A stretch of 64,000 nucleotides of DNA, taken from the NCBI GenBank assembly GCA_963693305.1, contig OY855913.1:24946614-25010613 (forward strand), in the 5' to 3' direction. This DNA is from Meandrina meandrites. Lineage: Eukaryota > Cnidaria > Anthozoa > Scleractinia > Meandrinidae. The translations under genes were made by a program, and so were the position numbers. The notes beneath the pieces were generated by a model. The model ran no database searches and was not told the origin of the DNA. It was given only the letters and a program-made list of their open reading frames with translations. Within the stretch, counting starts at the first letter, position 1, and every line of letters begins with the position of its first letter. Below, piece by piece: positions 24,901-34,019 of the stretch.

Positions 24901-27900
24901 AAAATCTCTGTAAGTTCTAACTTGACGAATGGCTTTTTTTCACATACGAAAAGCATCCTATTCTTCGAGCCTCACGAACATCGAGAAGTCGAGAAGTTTG
25001 TAGGAGACAACTTAATTGTCAGACTGCAAATTAAATCGTTCTTTTTTTTAAAAAAAATCTTCAAACGAACTTCTTACCAAGCCCTGGTTCAACGCAACGA
25101 CGACTTGTCCGAGAGCAAACAATGAACTATTAATAGCACCACTCTCTTTTAACCTGAAATATTGAAAAGGCGATAAACTCGTCAATCACTGAACGTTAAA
25201 ATACAAATTAATAAACACACCGATCAAATTCATTTTCCCCTATCCCCTGGTGGCCATCTTAATCCCTGTCAACCCCCGCAGGCATATCCCGTGAAGCATT
25301 CACTGAAAAAGCGTAATTTATCTAATATTCAAGTCACATATCTAATTACTTAGAAAAAGTGGGCTCTGTTCTACAGTACATGTTCTTTTTAGTGCATCTA
25401 AATTTCAATATTTTTTGTACGGTCAACAAGATTTCTAGAAACTATAAACATCTTCCTTGGTTTTGTCATAGGAACTTTCAATAATTTTATGGTCACAGGT
25501 CGTCAATTTGCCTAGTGCCTGCTCAGGGGCCTAGAATAAACCCTCAACTAACGTTTCGACAATGTGAGCGGGCCTCATTTGATGACATCTGCTCATAGGC
25601 AGGTTTTCAACAAGCTTCAGTCACAAACAACTTACAGTACGTTTTAATACTAGATTACACTGAAGAGCACCTTATTCCCTCATTCCCTGTTTTTCTGTTG
25701 TCCTCTGATCCTGCCAAGTCAATGAGGTAAAACTTTCCACTGAGTTTTGCAAATGGAGCAATTTGCTGCTGTTTTTGAACCTGAAAAAAATTCATAGAAT
25801 TTTACCGTATTACTATAGGCCCGCAATGCGTGCAAGGGGACTACAGCTACATACATATTTTTCATTTCTCCAGCGAGCTTAAAATTTACCATCTTTCTTT
25901 ATTAACAGTATCACCAATTACCTTTCAGTTAACAAAAAATAATAAAAACCCATGTAGACTGTACCTTCATCAACACAATAGAATGGCTTCTACTTGAGGC
26001 TGGATTCAACTTCGTAGCTGCAGTTTTCCTGAAAGAGGATTATCATATATTATTATATCATGGTACCTACTTGTGGGACAGTGAATATTCTCAGCCTTCC
26101 AAGTTCATTTTTTTCCTTAGTGGCCATTTGGCCACCGACTGCTCAAGTTTGGTCGCCAGTGAAAACTTTTAGTTGCTGAATTAAGCTCACGTTTTCAATC
26201 ATTCTTCTCAATTTTAGTTGCCAGCCTGGCAACTTTGGTTCCAATTTAGGCGCCAGCTCTAAAATTTTAGTCGCCATGGCGACTAAAATGGTCTTAACTT
26301 GGAGGGTTGGTTCTGTAACTATGCTTAGCAGCTGGTTACCACTGATAATAAAAAGCGAACCATTGGTACTACATGTAATAAATAAATTATGTAAATTATA
26401 TTTGACAGATTCCTATCTTTGCAGCAAATTAATTTAACTTGAGTTCACTTTCTTGTTCTTCTTATTCGTATTACAACTTGTTTTTCTTGTTCTTATTACA
26501 ACCACCTGAAATGTTTGATCATTTTGCTAGCTTTGATGTACATGTACATCTATCATGTGTTATTACTGCCAAAACTTAAGCATTAGAACTACATTAGAAC
26601 TACATTTGCTAATGAATTAGAACTACATTTGCTAACCAAAAAGTGAAGCCTGGTTCTCATGTGCTGCCGACCTACTTGCAACATAGTCGCCGGTACATGC
26701 CTGGGATATTGTTCTCATCAAATATCTTTATCATTGTTGCCCCGGAAAAACCACCTTTTAAGTGCCTGCGGAGTTGAACTCAAGTCAACTTCGCAGCCAT
26801 GCCGGCAGTAAAGACCTGCGATGATTTTTGTTGCCGGCGGTGTATGTTCTCATATACAGGAACATTATCCCAGGCAGGACCGGTGTATATGTCACAGGTA
26901 GGCACTGAGAACCAGGCTTGACACAGTTTCACGAGAGGTTTACATTCAGTTACTTTGTTTGCTTAAATTTACATCTGTTGTCAGTAATAATGTCTAGATG
27001 CTTTAATGTTAACAGTCAATTCAACATTCATTTGTATTGGTTGATTTTCTTCCAGTAGTGATGAGTGGGCAATGATTAAAGTATACAAACCTCTGCTGGC
27101 TGGCCTTTACGAACAAGGACATAAATTCACTCAGTGTTGTTATTGGTTTCTGTAACAGAGAGTATTTGTTACACTTACTAACGAGTGCTTTCATTAAGAT
27201 TTGAAATAGGTGGCCACCCTGGTGTCACACCCGTCGGAGAACAATGAGAAAGGCCCATAACAATTTCCATCTAGAGCCTGATGGCCAAATGCAATTTGTG
27301 AACGTTGCCAACATTGTAGGTGGCAATTCACAACAGAATACCCACCGGAGCTTGGCAGGTACCAGGTCTTATTGAAGCACTTACTAATAAGTCAGTTTGA
27401 TTTTAAAAAGAAATGGACCATGCTGTGTACCTTCCCGTAAACTTACTTTTAAAACAAAAGTTATTTTACCCGAGAGTTAACTTTAAACTTAGAATAAGGC
27501 TATTTTTAACAAGAAAAATATAACAAAACAACACTAGACACACGAGATGAATGTCAAACAATCTTCTGCCATGTGCAAGCAAGTACACAAAATTTTGCCT
27601 TTTTAGCCTGAAAAAAAATTCCAGCCTACAAAAAAAAAATCACTTAACTAAACATTTAGTACTGTTCCAGCTAGCTACAGATAGAACTTTCAACTTTACC
27701 TCTGTTAAATTTGGTATGATGATATTTTGTTGCTGATCTTGTCTTATTGGTAAATCGTATTTTTTGGGATCCAGCAGGTCTTTGATCTAACACCAAGGTA
27801 AGATATTCATTGGTAAGTATTACATATTGAAATAAATTAGAGACACCAAGATGCATTAATTAAAAGAAATTGGACAGTCACCTTTTCTTGGTATATCTCC

Positions 27901-30900
27901 AAGTATGAAAACAAAACCTTGAACTTCCACTGTGATATTGAATCTTGCTGTGAATCTATCAGTTTGAACAATCCGGCTGCACATCTCGGTATCAATCCTG
28001 CAAAATCAGGTATTCACAAAATTAATAAGAATGGAACTAAGATTATGCAGCCAAAATGTGATATTGATCATTTATAAAATAATTGTTATTTTTATTAGTT
28101 AATAAAATTGAGACAAACTTGAAAATGGAGGTCATTTCAAGTCTGTTCAGATGATTCAAATGAAATTTCAGAAGACACCTCACTGCAACATCGTGACGCA
28201 ATTTAGAAGGGTATCTTGATTTATGCCCTGATCCCTTGTCATGTCAAGTCAACAAATTATAATTATAGGAAGTAAGGCACGTCACTGTGAAAGATTAGTA
28301 TGGAAGATGGAAGTGACTCTGGAAAATCCAAAATATTACTGACCTGGCTGTTCTGGTGATCCAACCATTGTGTGTGTTTTTCCTTTGTTTGTTGAGAAAC
28401 AAAACATGAATTATTGCACTTTCAATTGAATGCGTACTCTGAACTTCAAACCCAACTAACAATTGTCTTTTTTGCTATCAATCATAATTAAGACAACTAC
28501 CAACAAACCTTGAAAAACAGGAACAAACAGTCGGATCAAAATCTACTAATCATTCTCATTATAAACAACAGGCATGACCTGTTAAACCAGTTATTGCAAG
28601 TAAACTCTGTTTTCATAGAGGTCTGCCAGGATGTCATGAATGGTTCCTTGCAGTGCTCACAAAATTAGGCTTCTGCTCAAAATGTTTGCATATTTTTAGT
28701 GGGTGCTCATTTGCTTGTGCTCACATACTTTAACTTGTAACTGTGCTTGCATGCTTGGCTTTTAGTGGAGATACATGTACATGTACCTTTTGTGATATAG
28801 CACCTTTAACAATCAAATACAGAGAAAAAGACTATCCTCTTAGAAAGATTCAACTGAAAGGGTTGCGTTTAAAACACAAAATGGCATTAATGGCAAATTG
28901 ATATTAAAAGATATGTAAGAGCCAGAGTTATATAGGTATGTACTAAAACCCGAAACGAAATGAAACTTGCTTGCAGTTAGCTTTTACACTGCAGGGTGGG
29001 ACGAAAATCAAAAAGTCAGCTTGCCCTTCGGGCAAGCTGTTATTCCATTGTACTAGCCCGAAGCTCTGAGGTGGTAGGCCAAAATTAATTTATTCAATAA
29101 AGACAATAAAATTTATCTGCGTCGCAAACTACATGCTAATTAATAATGTGGAGCATGGATCAACTAATTCCACAGTTCTTATATAGAAACACTCGATTTA
29201 ACAAATGCTTGTTGCAGTAACAACAGACTTTGTATCAAAATTTGAACATAAATGAGAATTCCAAAACTGAAAGACCATAATACGGCTGATAATATACTTC
29301 CATGTTCTGTAAAGCCATTGTCATTGTCATTGCTGCATTGCATTGCTCATTTCAACTTAGAAAAAAATTTGTACTGTTTCACTTTCCCTCACGAACTGTT
29401 TGCTCCACACTTATTTCTGAATTTGCCATAAAAAAAAAATTGCTTGCTGCCCGGCTTGCCCGTCGGGCAACCTGTGATCTAAAGACGCTAGCCTGGAGAA
29501 TTATTCCACTAGCCCCGGGCTATCGGACAGCACTTTTGTCGCACCCTGCACTGGTTTGCTTGCTGTTACATGTAGCTTTTATTTGTTGGTTAGGTCAGTA
29601 CTCTATAATAATTCACCATTTTGTGTTCTAAACATGCCCAACTGAAATATTTCCTTACCTGCTCCAGTGGGGCCATATGCAAACACACTGGCATTGTATC
29701 CTTGCAGCACACAAGGAATCAGCGGACAAACTGAGTTATGGTACAAGGTCTCTTGGGTACTGTCTTCGTCATAAAAGCCATTGAATCTAACCAATCCATA
29801 GCAAAGAAAGGTCAACAAGTCGCACATTCAAGCCTAGTGGCCCATCAGGCTGGAGTTTATCCGTTTCCAATTAATGGTACTATAAAGGTGCTAGGAGTAC
29901 CAGTATTTTTTCTTGCCCCTGGATGGGATGCTAGTCCATTGCAGGGTTATCCCTCTCCCCCAGCATATGTTATAATAACTGTGACAGCAAAGTGTCTGCT
30001 ACGATTTCTGTACAGCCTCATACATCTACATTTTATGACGCATCACGTTCCATTCATGACTGCCGTTCACGTGTGAAGGAAGAATCTGTACGCATAAAAC
30101 TCAATATGGGGCTGTACGGAAATCTTTCCTAGCTCATTATTTTGTAAAGTTTTTGGCTTGTCAAAGCATTTAAGCTTATTTTTGCAATATATCTGTCGAG
30201 TTTTAAGGAAACTTCAATCGGATTGCATTGATCGTGAAACCTTTCAGGTCTCCTTCCTGCCTAGAACGTATAAACAACGTTACACATTCAACAGTGTTCA
30301 GTTCTAGAAAATCAAGGAATGACAACTTGCACATTTGTTGTATATCAGGACGTAACATGTCGATCAAAGTCGATCATCGAAAACGTAGTCGATAAGTCGA
30401 TAGTACTCGATATTTGTTGATAATTTGTCAATCGATAAGTTTAATTTGTCGATAAAAGTCGATAATCACAAGATTTTCAACTGATTATCGATGCTATCGA
30501 CAAAAAAGCAGATACATTTTTCAATCGCCACGAAATTCAAGTAAGTGTTCGCGGCAACTGACGTCTTGCCTCCCGAATATATCGTTTTTTTGTATTTCCG
30601 ATCAAAATCAATTGCGTGATCGACTTTTATCGACTTCCGATATTTGTCGATTGATTAGTATCCAATTCGATCGACAATGATCGAATTTTATCGACTATCG
30701 AAATTATCGACATGTATACGTCCTGTGTATATTCACTAACTTGTTTTCAACGAATAATTGTCCATATAGTATCGAGATCGTCAGTTCAGTGAAAATCAGT
30801 GAAATCCTGTTGAGTTTCCCAACTACAGTAGGAATACCTACACTTTAGAAAACACTCACCGGTACCGAATTGACTCTTCGGAATTTCTACAATTCCACAA

Positions 30901-31044
30901 TTCCAATGTAGAGGAATCGACAGCTCGGACACAGCGCTCGGGAATTCCATCATGAATGCAGCCTCCTTTTTCTTTATAATCAGGTCGTTCCGGACGTAAG
31001 CGCACAAGCACTCGAACCTTACATGCTTGTTTATGTGTAGCCAT
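18993..31044 (-). CDS. KIF22: Kinesin-10 motor KIF22, 20 coding exons
   Basis: Kinesin-10 binds chromosome arms and makes the polar ejection force on the spindle. Exons, minus strand: 31044-30860, 29786-29659, 28382-28344, 27997-27882, 27786-27700, 27149-27091, 26028-25965, 25780-25671, 25153-25078, 24833-24789, 24498-24354, 23184-23132, 22575-22519, 22161-22106, 21754-21639, 21459-21296, 21011-20945, 20571-20447, 19613-19554, 19025-18993. They sum to 595 codons with all phases agreeing; human KIF22 is 665 residues. Motor landmarks are [10 protein letters not shown], the P-loop GPTGAGKT (split by intron 2), switch I NPASSRSH, switch [28 protein letters not shown] and [10 protein letters not shown]. 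The C terminus carries the family's helix-hairpin-helix DNA-binding region ([16 protein letters not shown], residues about 523-584). Exon 16 ends in a GC donor. An in-frame upstream ATG at 31176 exists, but MATHKQ at 31044 fits the family better. Confidence 0.95.
19085..19444. mobile_element. Decayed gcgagcag-family element hosting a nested insertion
   Basis: The outer ends ctgcgagcaagctctg and gagagcctgctcgcag are inverted repeats resembling the 2309-2473 element. The interior is almost wholly taken up by the hairpin element at 19106-19399. Lies in KIF22 intron 19. Confidence 0.55.
19106..19399. mobile_element. Long-hairpin TIR element, 294 bp (copy 1)
   Basis: The ends aacctggttctaatatgccgccgacctac and its counterpart at 19370-19399 are inverted repeats. 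A second inner inverted pair (gcctgcgaagttgact, agttcaacttcgcggg) lies near the centre, so a single strand could fold into a long hairpin. A second copy sits at 26646-26919, also in a KIF22 intron. Confidence 0.75.
20122..20440. mobile_element. Long-TIR element touching a KIF22 splice donor
   Basis: The arms are about 75 bp and nearly identical (attctcgtccc, then ttctcttagccggcagggcc). The right end stops 6 bp from the last base of KIF22 exon 18, so on the minus strand the donor reads gtaaac and then enters the element. It is non-coding. Confidence 0.8.
22576..23131. other. KIF22 intron 12, nothing distinct
   Basis: Intron sequence with no supported feature. Confidence 0.45.
23185..24353. 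other. KIF22 intron 11, AT-rich
   Basis: A long AT-rich intron. Two segments, near 23760-23890 and 23930-24020, share wording such as agtaactttggtgtattaatattttcct and look like a diverged direct repeat. The 78-residue frame at 23453-23689 has no recognised homology. Confidence 0.45.
26093..26310. mobile_element. Short TIR element with gtcgcca motifs
   Basis: The ends ccttccaagttca and taacttggagggttgg are inverted. The interior holds repeated tagtcgcca and ttggcgacc-like words. It is non-coding, in KIF22 intron 6. Confidence 0.5.
26646..26919. mobile_element. Long-hairpin TIR element, 274 bp (copy 2)
   Basis: The ends aagcctggttctca and gagaaccaggctt are inverted repeats. The interior matches the 19106-19399 copy, including aacttcgcag, ccggcagtaaagacctgcgatga and the catgcctgggata block. 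It is more decayed at its ends than copy 1. It lies in KIF22 intron 6. Confidence 0.75.
28991..29549. mobile_element. TIR element, about 560 bp, with two small hairpins
   Basis: The ends gcagggtgggacgaaa and tttgtcgcaccctgc are inverted. Just inside the left end is a perfect hairpin, cagcttgccc-ttc-gggcaagctg (about 29012-29034). Just inside the right end is a related one, cttgcccgtcgggcaa (about 29456-29471). It is non-coding, in KIF22 intron 2. Confidence 0.6.
29830..29960 (-). mobile_element. Decayed SINE tail, family 1, reverse strand
   Basis: The words ggcccatcaggctggag and gatgggatgctagtccattgcagggttatcc are the reverse complement of the tail of the 9305-9595 SINE. It lies just upstream of KIF22 exon 2, in intron 1. 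Confidence 0.65.
30346..30725. mobile_element. tcgat-dense TIR element, 380 bp
   Basis: The ends caggacgta and tacgtcctg are inverted repeats flanked by a 7-bp direct repeat tgtatat (30339-30345 and 30726-30732). The interior carries the word tcgat or cgata more than twenty times on both strands. It is non-coding, in KIF22 intron 1. Confidence 0.75.
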
Positions 31045-31283
31045 AGATCGAGACGTAAAATCAACAACAATTTGATCAAAGGAAACTGCTATGGGGAGGA
31101 AAACATGGCGGCTTGTTTTGCATGTTCCTTTCAAAAACGCGAGCCTTATGCTAATTACTTCGTATTGTCCAATCACAAGCTCCGTTCAGTTCCTTCCAGC
31201 TGGTGCAGAAGGCTTGGAACCTGGCACGCACGCACCGTTTTCAATGTCTCAGCTCTCTCAGACTCGGACCATTCGAAAACTGA
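31045..31283. promoter_or_regulatory. KIF22 5' flank with YY1-like motif
   Basis: The motif aaacatggcggc at 31101-31112, about 57 bp upstream of the KIF22 start, fits the YY1 consensus found near many housekeeping promoters. No TATA box was seen. A poly-G run follows at about 31287-31301. Confidence 0.45.
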
Positions 31284-31553
31284 TTGGGGGGGGGGGGGGG
31301 GATTTTTGGTTTACAAGAATTTTGTTTTTGGCCCACCACCTGTGCATGCACGATTTTTTTCTAAAATCTGCTTTATACACAATTTGCTATTGAATTGATT
31401 AAAAACAGCGCCATGCATAAAAAGTAGGGAGCAGCTTACAGGTGTATAGTGGAAAAATGTGTAATTAATATACCTCAGACTAACCGGAGTGCTTTCTAAA
31501 CTAACCTGAGTGCAAGGTACACTCCGAATAGCCTGAATAGCACTCCGTTTCAG

Positions 31554-32007
31554 GCCCGTAGGGAGGGGGTGCGATGGGTGCGTTCGCACCCCCCCCCCCC
31601 CCCCCCACGAACCTTGGAAGTCCGCTTATTGTGAAAAGAATATCAAAATAAATAAAGGGAAATGGTATTTCCGTGCTTCGACTATCTACATTCAATATGG
31701 TCCTTTGGGTTGAAGGTTCGCCATTTGAAGATTCGTGTGGTATATTTTGGACCAAATTGTGTGATTCTAGATACATTCTACCTAATGTCCTTCACTTTTA
31801 CCTGCCTTGTTTCCTAGCAAACTGTCTTCAAAACGCACGAAATGCTGTCTAAGATAACCTGTTCTTTTCAAAATTTCCTGGGGGAGGATACCTCCACACC
31901 CCCCTACGCGCTCTTGCGCCTGCGTCGCTGGGAATTAATTGCCGGAAGTGCTCATGCACCCCCTCCCCCTCCCCCTCCCCATGCAAAATCCTGGCTACGC
32001 GCCTGCG
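31554..32007. mobile_element. Decayed cagggccgtaggcagg-family element (copy 3)
   Basis: The left end caggcccgtagggaggg and right end atgcaaaatcctggctacgcgcctg face each other, with a poly-C tract at about 31591-31606. The interior words ttttcaaaatttcctggggg match the 6145-6379 copy. Much of the interior is unrelated. Confidence 0.5.
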
Positions 32008-32206
32008 TTTGTTTTTTTTGCTTGTTTCAGTGATTTTGTTTCGCGTCCGGCGTTCTGCGTTCAGGAAATAACCCCTGCCGTATTAAAATAGATTATCATT
32101 CCACTTTTAAAAAGCTTCACTCATTAGCGACTTCTGAGACTGGACGCAATTTCTTACAGATGATACTTGCATATGTAGTGACATGGATTTCTATTTACAT
32201 GAGGTA

Positions 32207-32209
32207 CTT

Positions 32210-32249
<40 letters not shown>

Positions 32250-32260
32250 CTTATTTATTA
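32207..32260. repeat. TTTA tetranucleotide microsatellite
   Basis: About a dozen tandem ttta units occur between the decayed element and the GPCR remnant. Confidence 0.9.
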
Positions 32261-32311
32261 TTACACGAAATTATTTTTCGTATCCACTGTCTTCAGTTTT
32301 TCACTTGTTTT

Positions 32312-34019
32312 TTAGTTGGCGCGATGCACGACTTGGGTCGGAAATCGAAATACAAAATTCATTTCTTTCTGTCGCCAGCAGTAAATCAGTGGATTAAGAA
32401 TTGAGTTTAACATGAATAACGTGCGGACGCACGGTAAGAACACGGAGAACAAGACTGAGGCTTGGAACAGTCCCACAACCGATAACACGAGGAAAATAAA
32501 CGGCACGCAATGCATGCAGAAGCGATGACGTTTCACAAGGGGTCTTTAAGAATTTTCAGGAAATTTGACAGAAAATTTCAAGAAAGTTAATAAAAATAGC
32601 TGACAACTTCTGTGTTGGATGATTGTTCGACAAAAGTTGCGTTATGTTGCAGGGAGATATCTGATACTGACGACATATGATACAAGGTCAAACCCTGTCT
32701 TGAAATTGTTGAGCCCTTTTGTTTTAAAAAAAATTAAAGATTTCTGTTTACTAAATCTTATAAAACACATCAAATATAATTAGTCTCTTTCACTTATACT
32801 TAGAATTAGTCCTTTCTAACTGCCCGGGAGTATTTTTCTTTAAGTTGTACGCGGTACTTTCTTGTTGAGTTAAACTTGATTTCTTTTCTACTGACGTTTA
32901 TTCCTGAACAACTTCTGTGTTGAATGACTGTTTGACAAAAGCTGTGTTATCTTGTAGCGCGACATCCGATACTGACGACACACGATACAAGGTCAAACGC
33001 TGTCTTGAAAATGTTTAGCCCTTTTCTTTTAAAAAATGTAAAGATTTCTGTTTACTAAACCTAATAAAACACATCAAATATAATTTGTGTCTTTCGTTTA
33101 TACATAAAATCGGTCCTTTCTAACTGCCCGGAAGTATTTTGCTTTGAGTTCTACGCCGTGATTTCTTGTTGAGTTTTACTTGAATTCTTCTCTACTGACG
33201 TTTATCCCTGAAGTTAGTTCCAAATTCTATTCGGTTCTAGAAAGATCGGTCGATTGCAACAGACAACAGATCCCGTCCACTCGCACGACGACAAGAACAA
33301 GAACACAAACCATGCACCTAGTTCCCAATGCTCTTCGGTTCAATTCAGGGAGTAATCGCGCTCACACCGTAACACCAAAAATTCCATAAATTCCATCGCT
33401 TTTCCGCTTTACAGCATTAACCGATGACGTCATTCCACTTCTTCTTGGGGCAGCTGTTGAGTTTTGTTCTTCTTCTGGTGGCGAAGTGTTTCACGATATA
33501 AAATCAAGTAAGAACAAAAACTGAAAAGAATGACCGAAAAAAAGGTAAAAGCAAAGAAAACGCTAAAAAATGTTAATATTGCGTCGCTGGTTATTGCTCT
33601 GGATACCCCACATAAGAGAGCATCGATCCAAACTGCGATAACTGCCACCTTAATGTTTCGTTTTGTGACAAGGACAGGATAGTTCAAAGTAAATTTGATC
33701 GCAATAAGTCTTTCGCAAGTTACTAACATCAGATGAAGAGAAGAACAAACAGACGCGGCTCGTATACAAGTACTGTGAAAAACGAATAACGTTTTAGATT
33801 CGGTCATACAAAGCAACTCGTATATTTTCCACACGATGAACGATGGCTGCACTATGAGTCCAGTAAACACATCAGTTGCCGCTAAACAGGCCAGCAAGAT
33901 GTTGGTGTTGTTCTGCAGTCTTGGTCTTCCTTTCACGGCCATTATCACCATATCAAGGGACACGCAATGCTGTTAATGATGACGGCGATGATGCAATTAA
34001 TCTCGTACAGAGCATTTGG
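32312..34019 (-). pseudogene. Broken class A (rhodopsin-like) GPCR
   Basis: Three pieces of one seven-helix receptor lie in order on the minus strand. (a) About 34019-33960 reads LYEINCIIAVIINSIACP (helix 1), then shifts frame and hits a stop. (b) 33951-33430 reads helices 2-5, with NILLACLAATD, the CERLIAI version of the DRY region, and a helix-5 hydrophobic stretch ending HQKKNKTQQLPQEEVE. (c) 32536-32312 reads helix 7 with the NPLIY motif (NSILNPLIYCWRQKEM). Helix 6 is missing or scrambled. About 0.9 kb of unrelated DNA separates pieces b and c, bracketed by cgatgacgt at about 32524-32532 and 33421-33429. There are no GT-AG borders at the gap, so an intron is unlikely. The ligand is unknown; it resembles the large cnidarian orphan GPCR set. 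Confidence 0.8.
32603..33212. repeat. Imperfect 305-bp tandem duplication inside the GPCR insertion
   Basis: The block from 32603 recurs from 32908 with a steady 305-bp offset. Both copies start acaacttctgtgttg and end ctgacgtttat(t/c)cctgaa, and both keep gatacaaggtcaaac and aaaacacatcaaatataat. They are diverged, so this is not a recent event. Confidence 0.8.

Noticed and set aside
31091..31398. Plus-strand frames overlapping the KIF22 5' flank
   Set aside because: They cross a poly-G tract and show no recognisable protein family.
32312..33963. GPCR as a working gene with one intron
   Set aside because: No GT-AG borders fit the gap, helix 6 is missing and helix 1 carries a frameshift.
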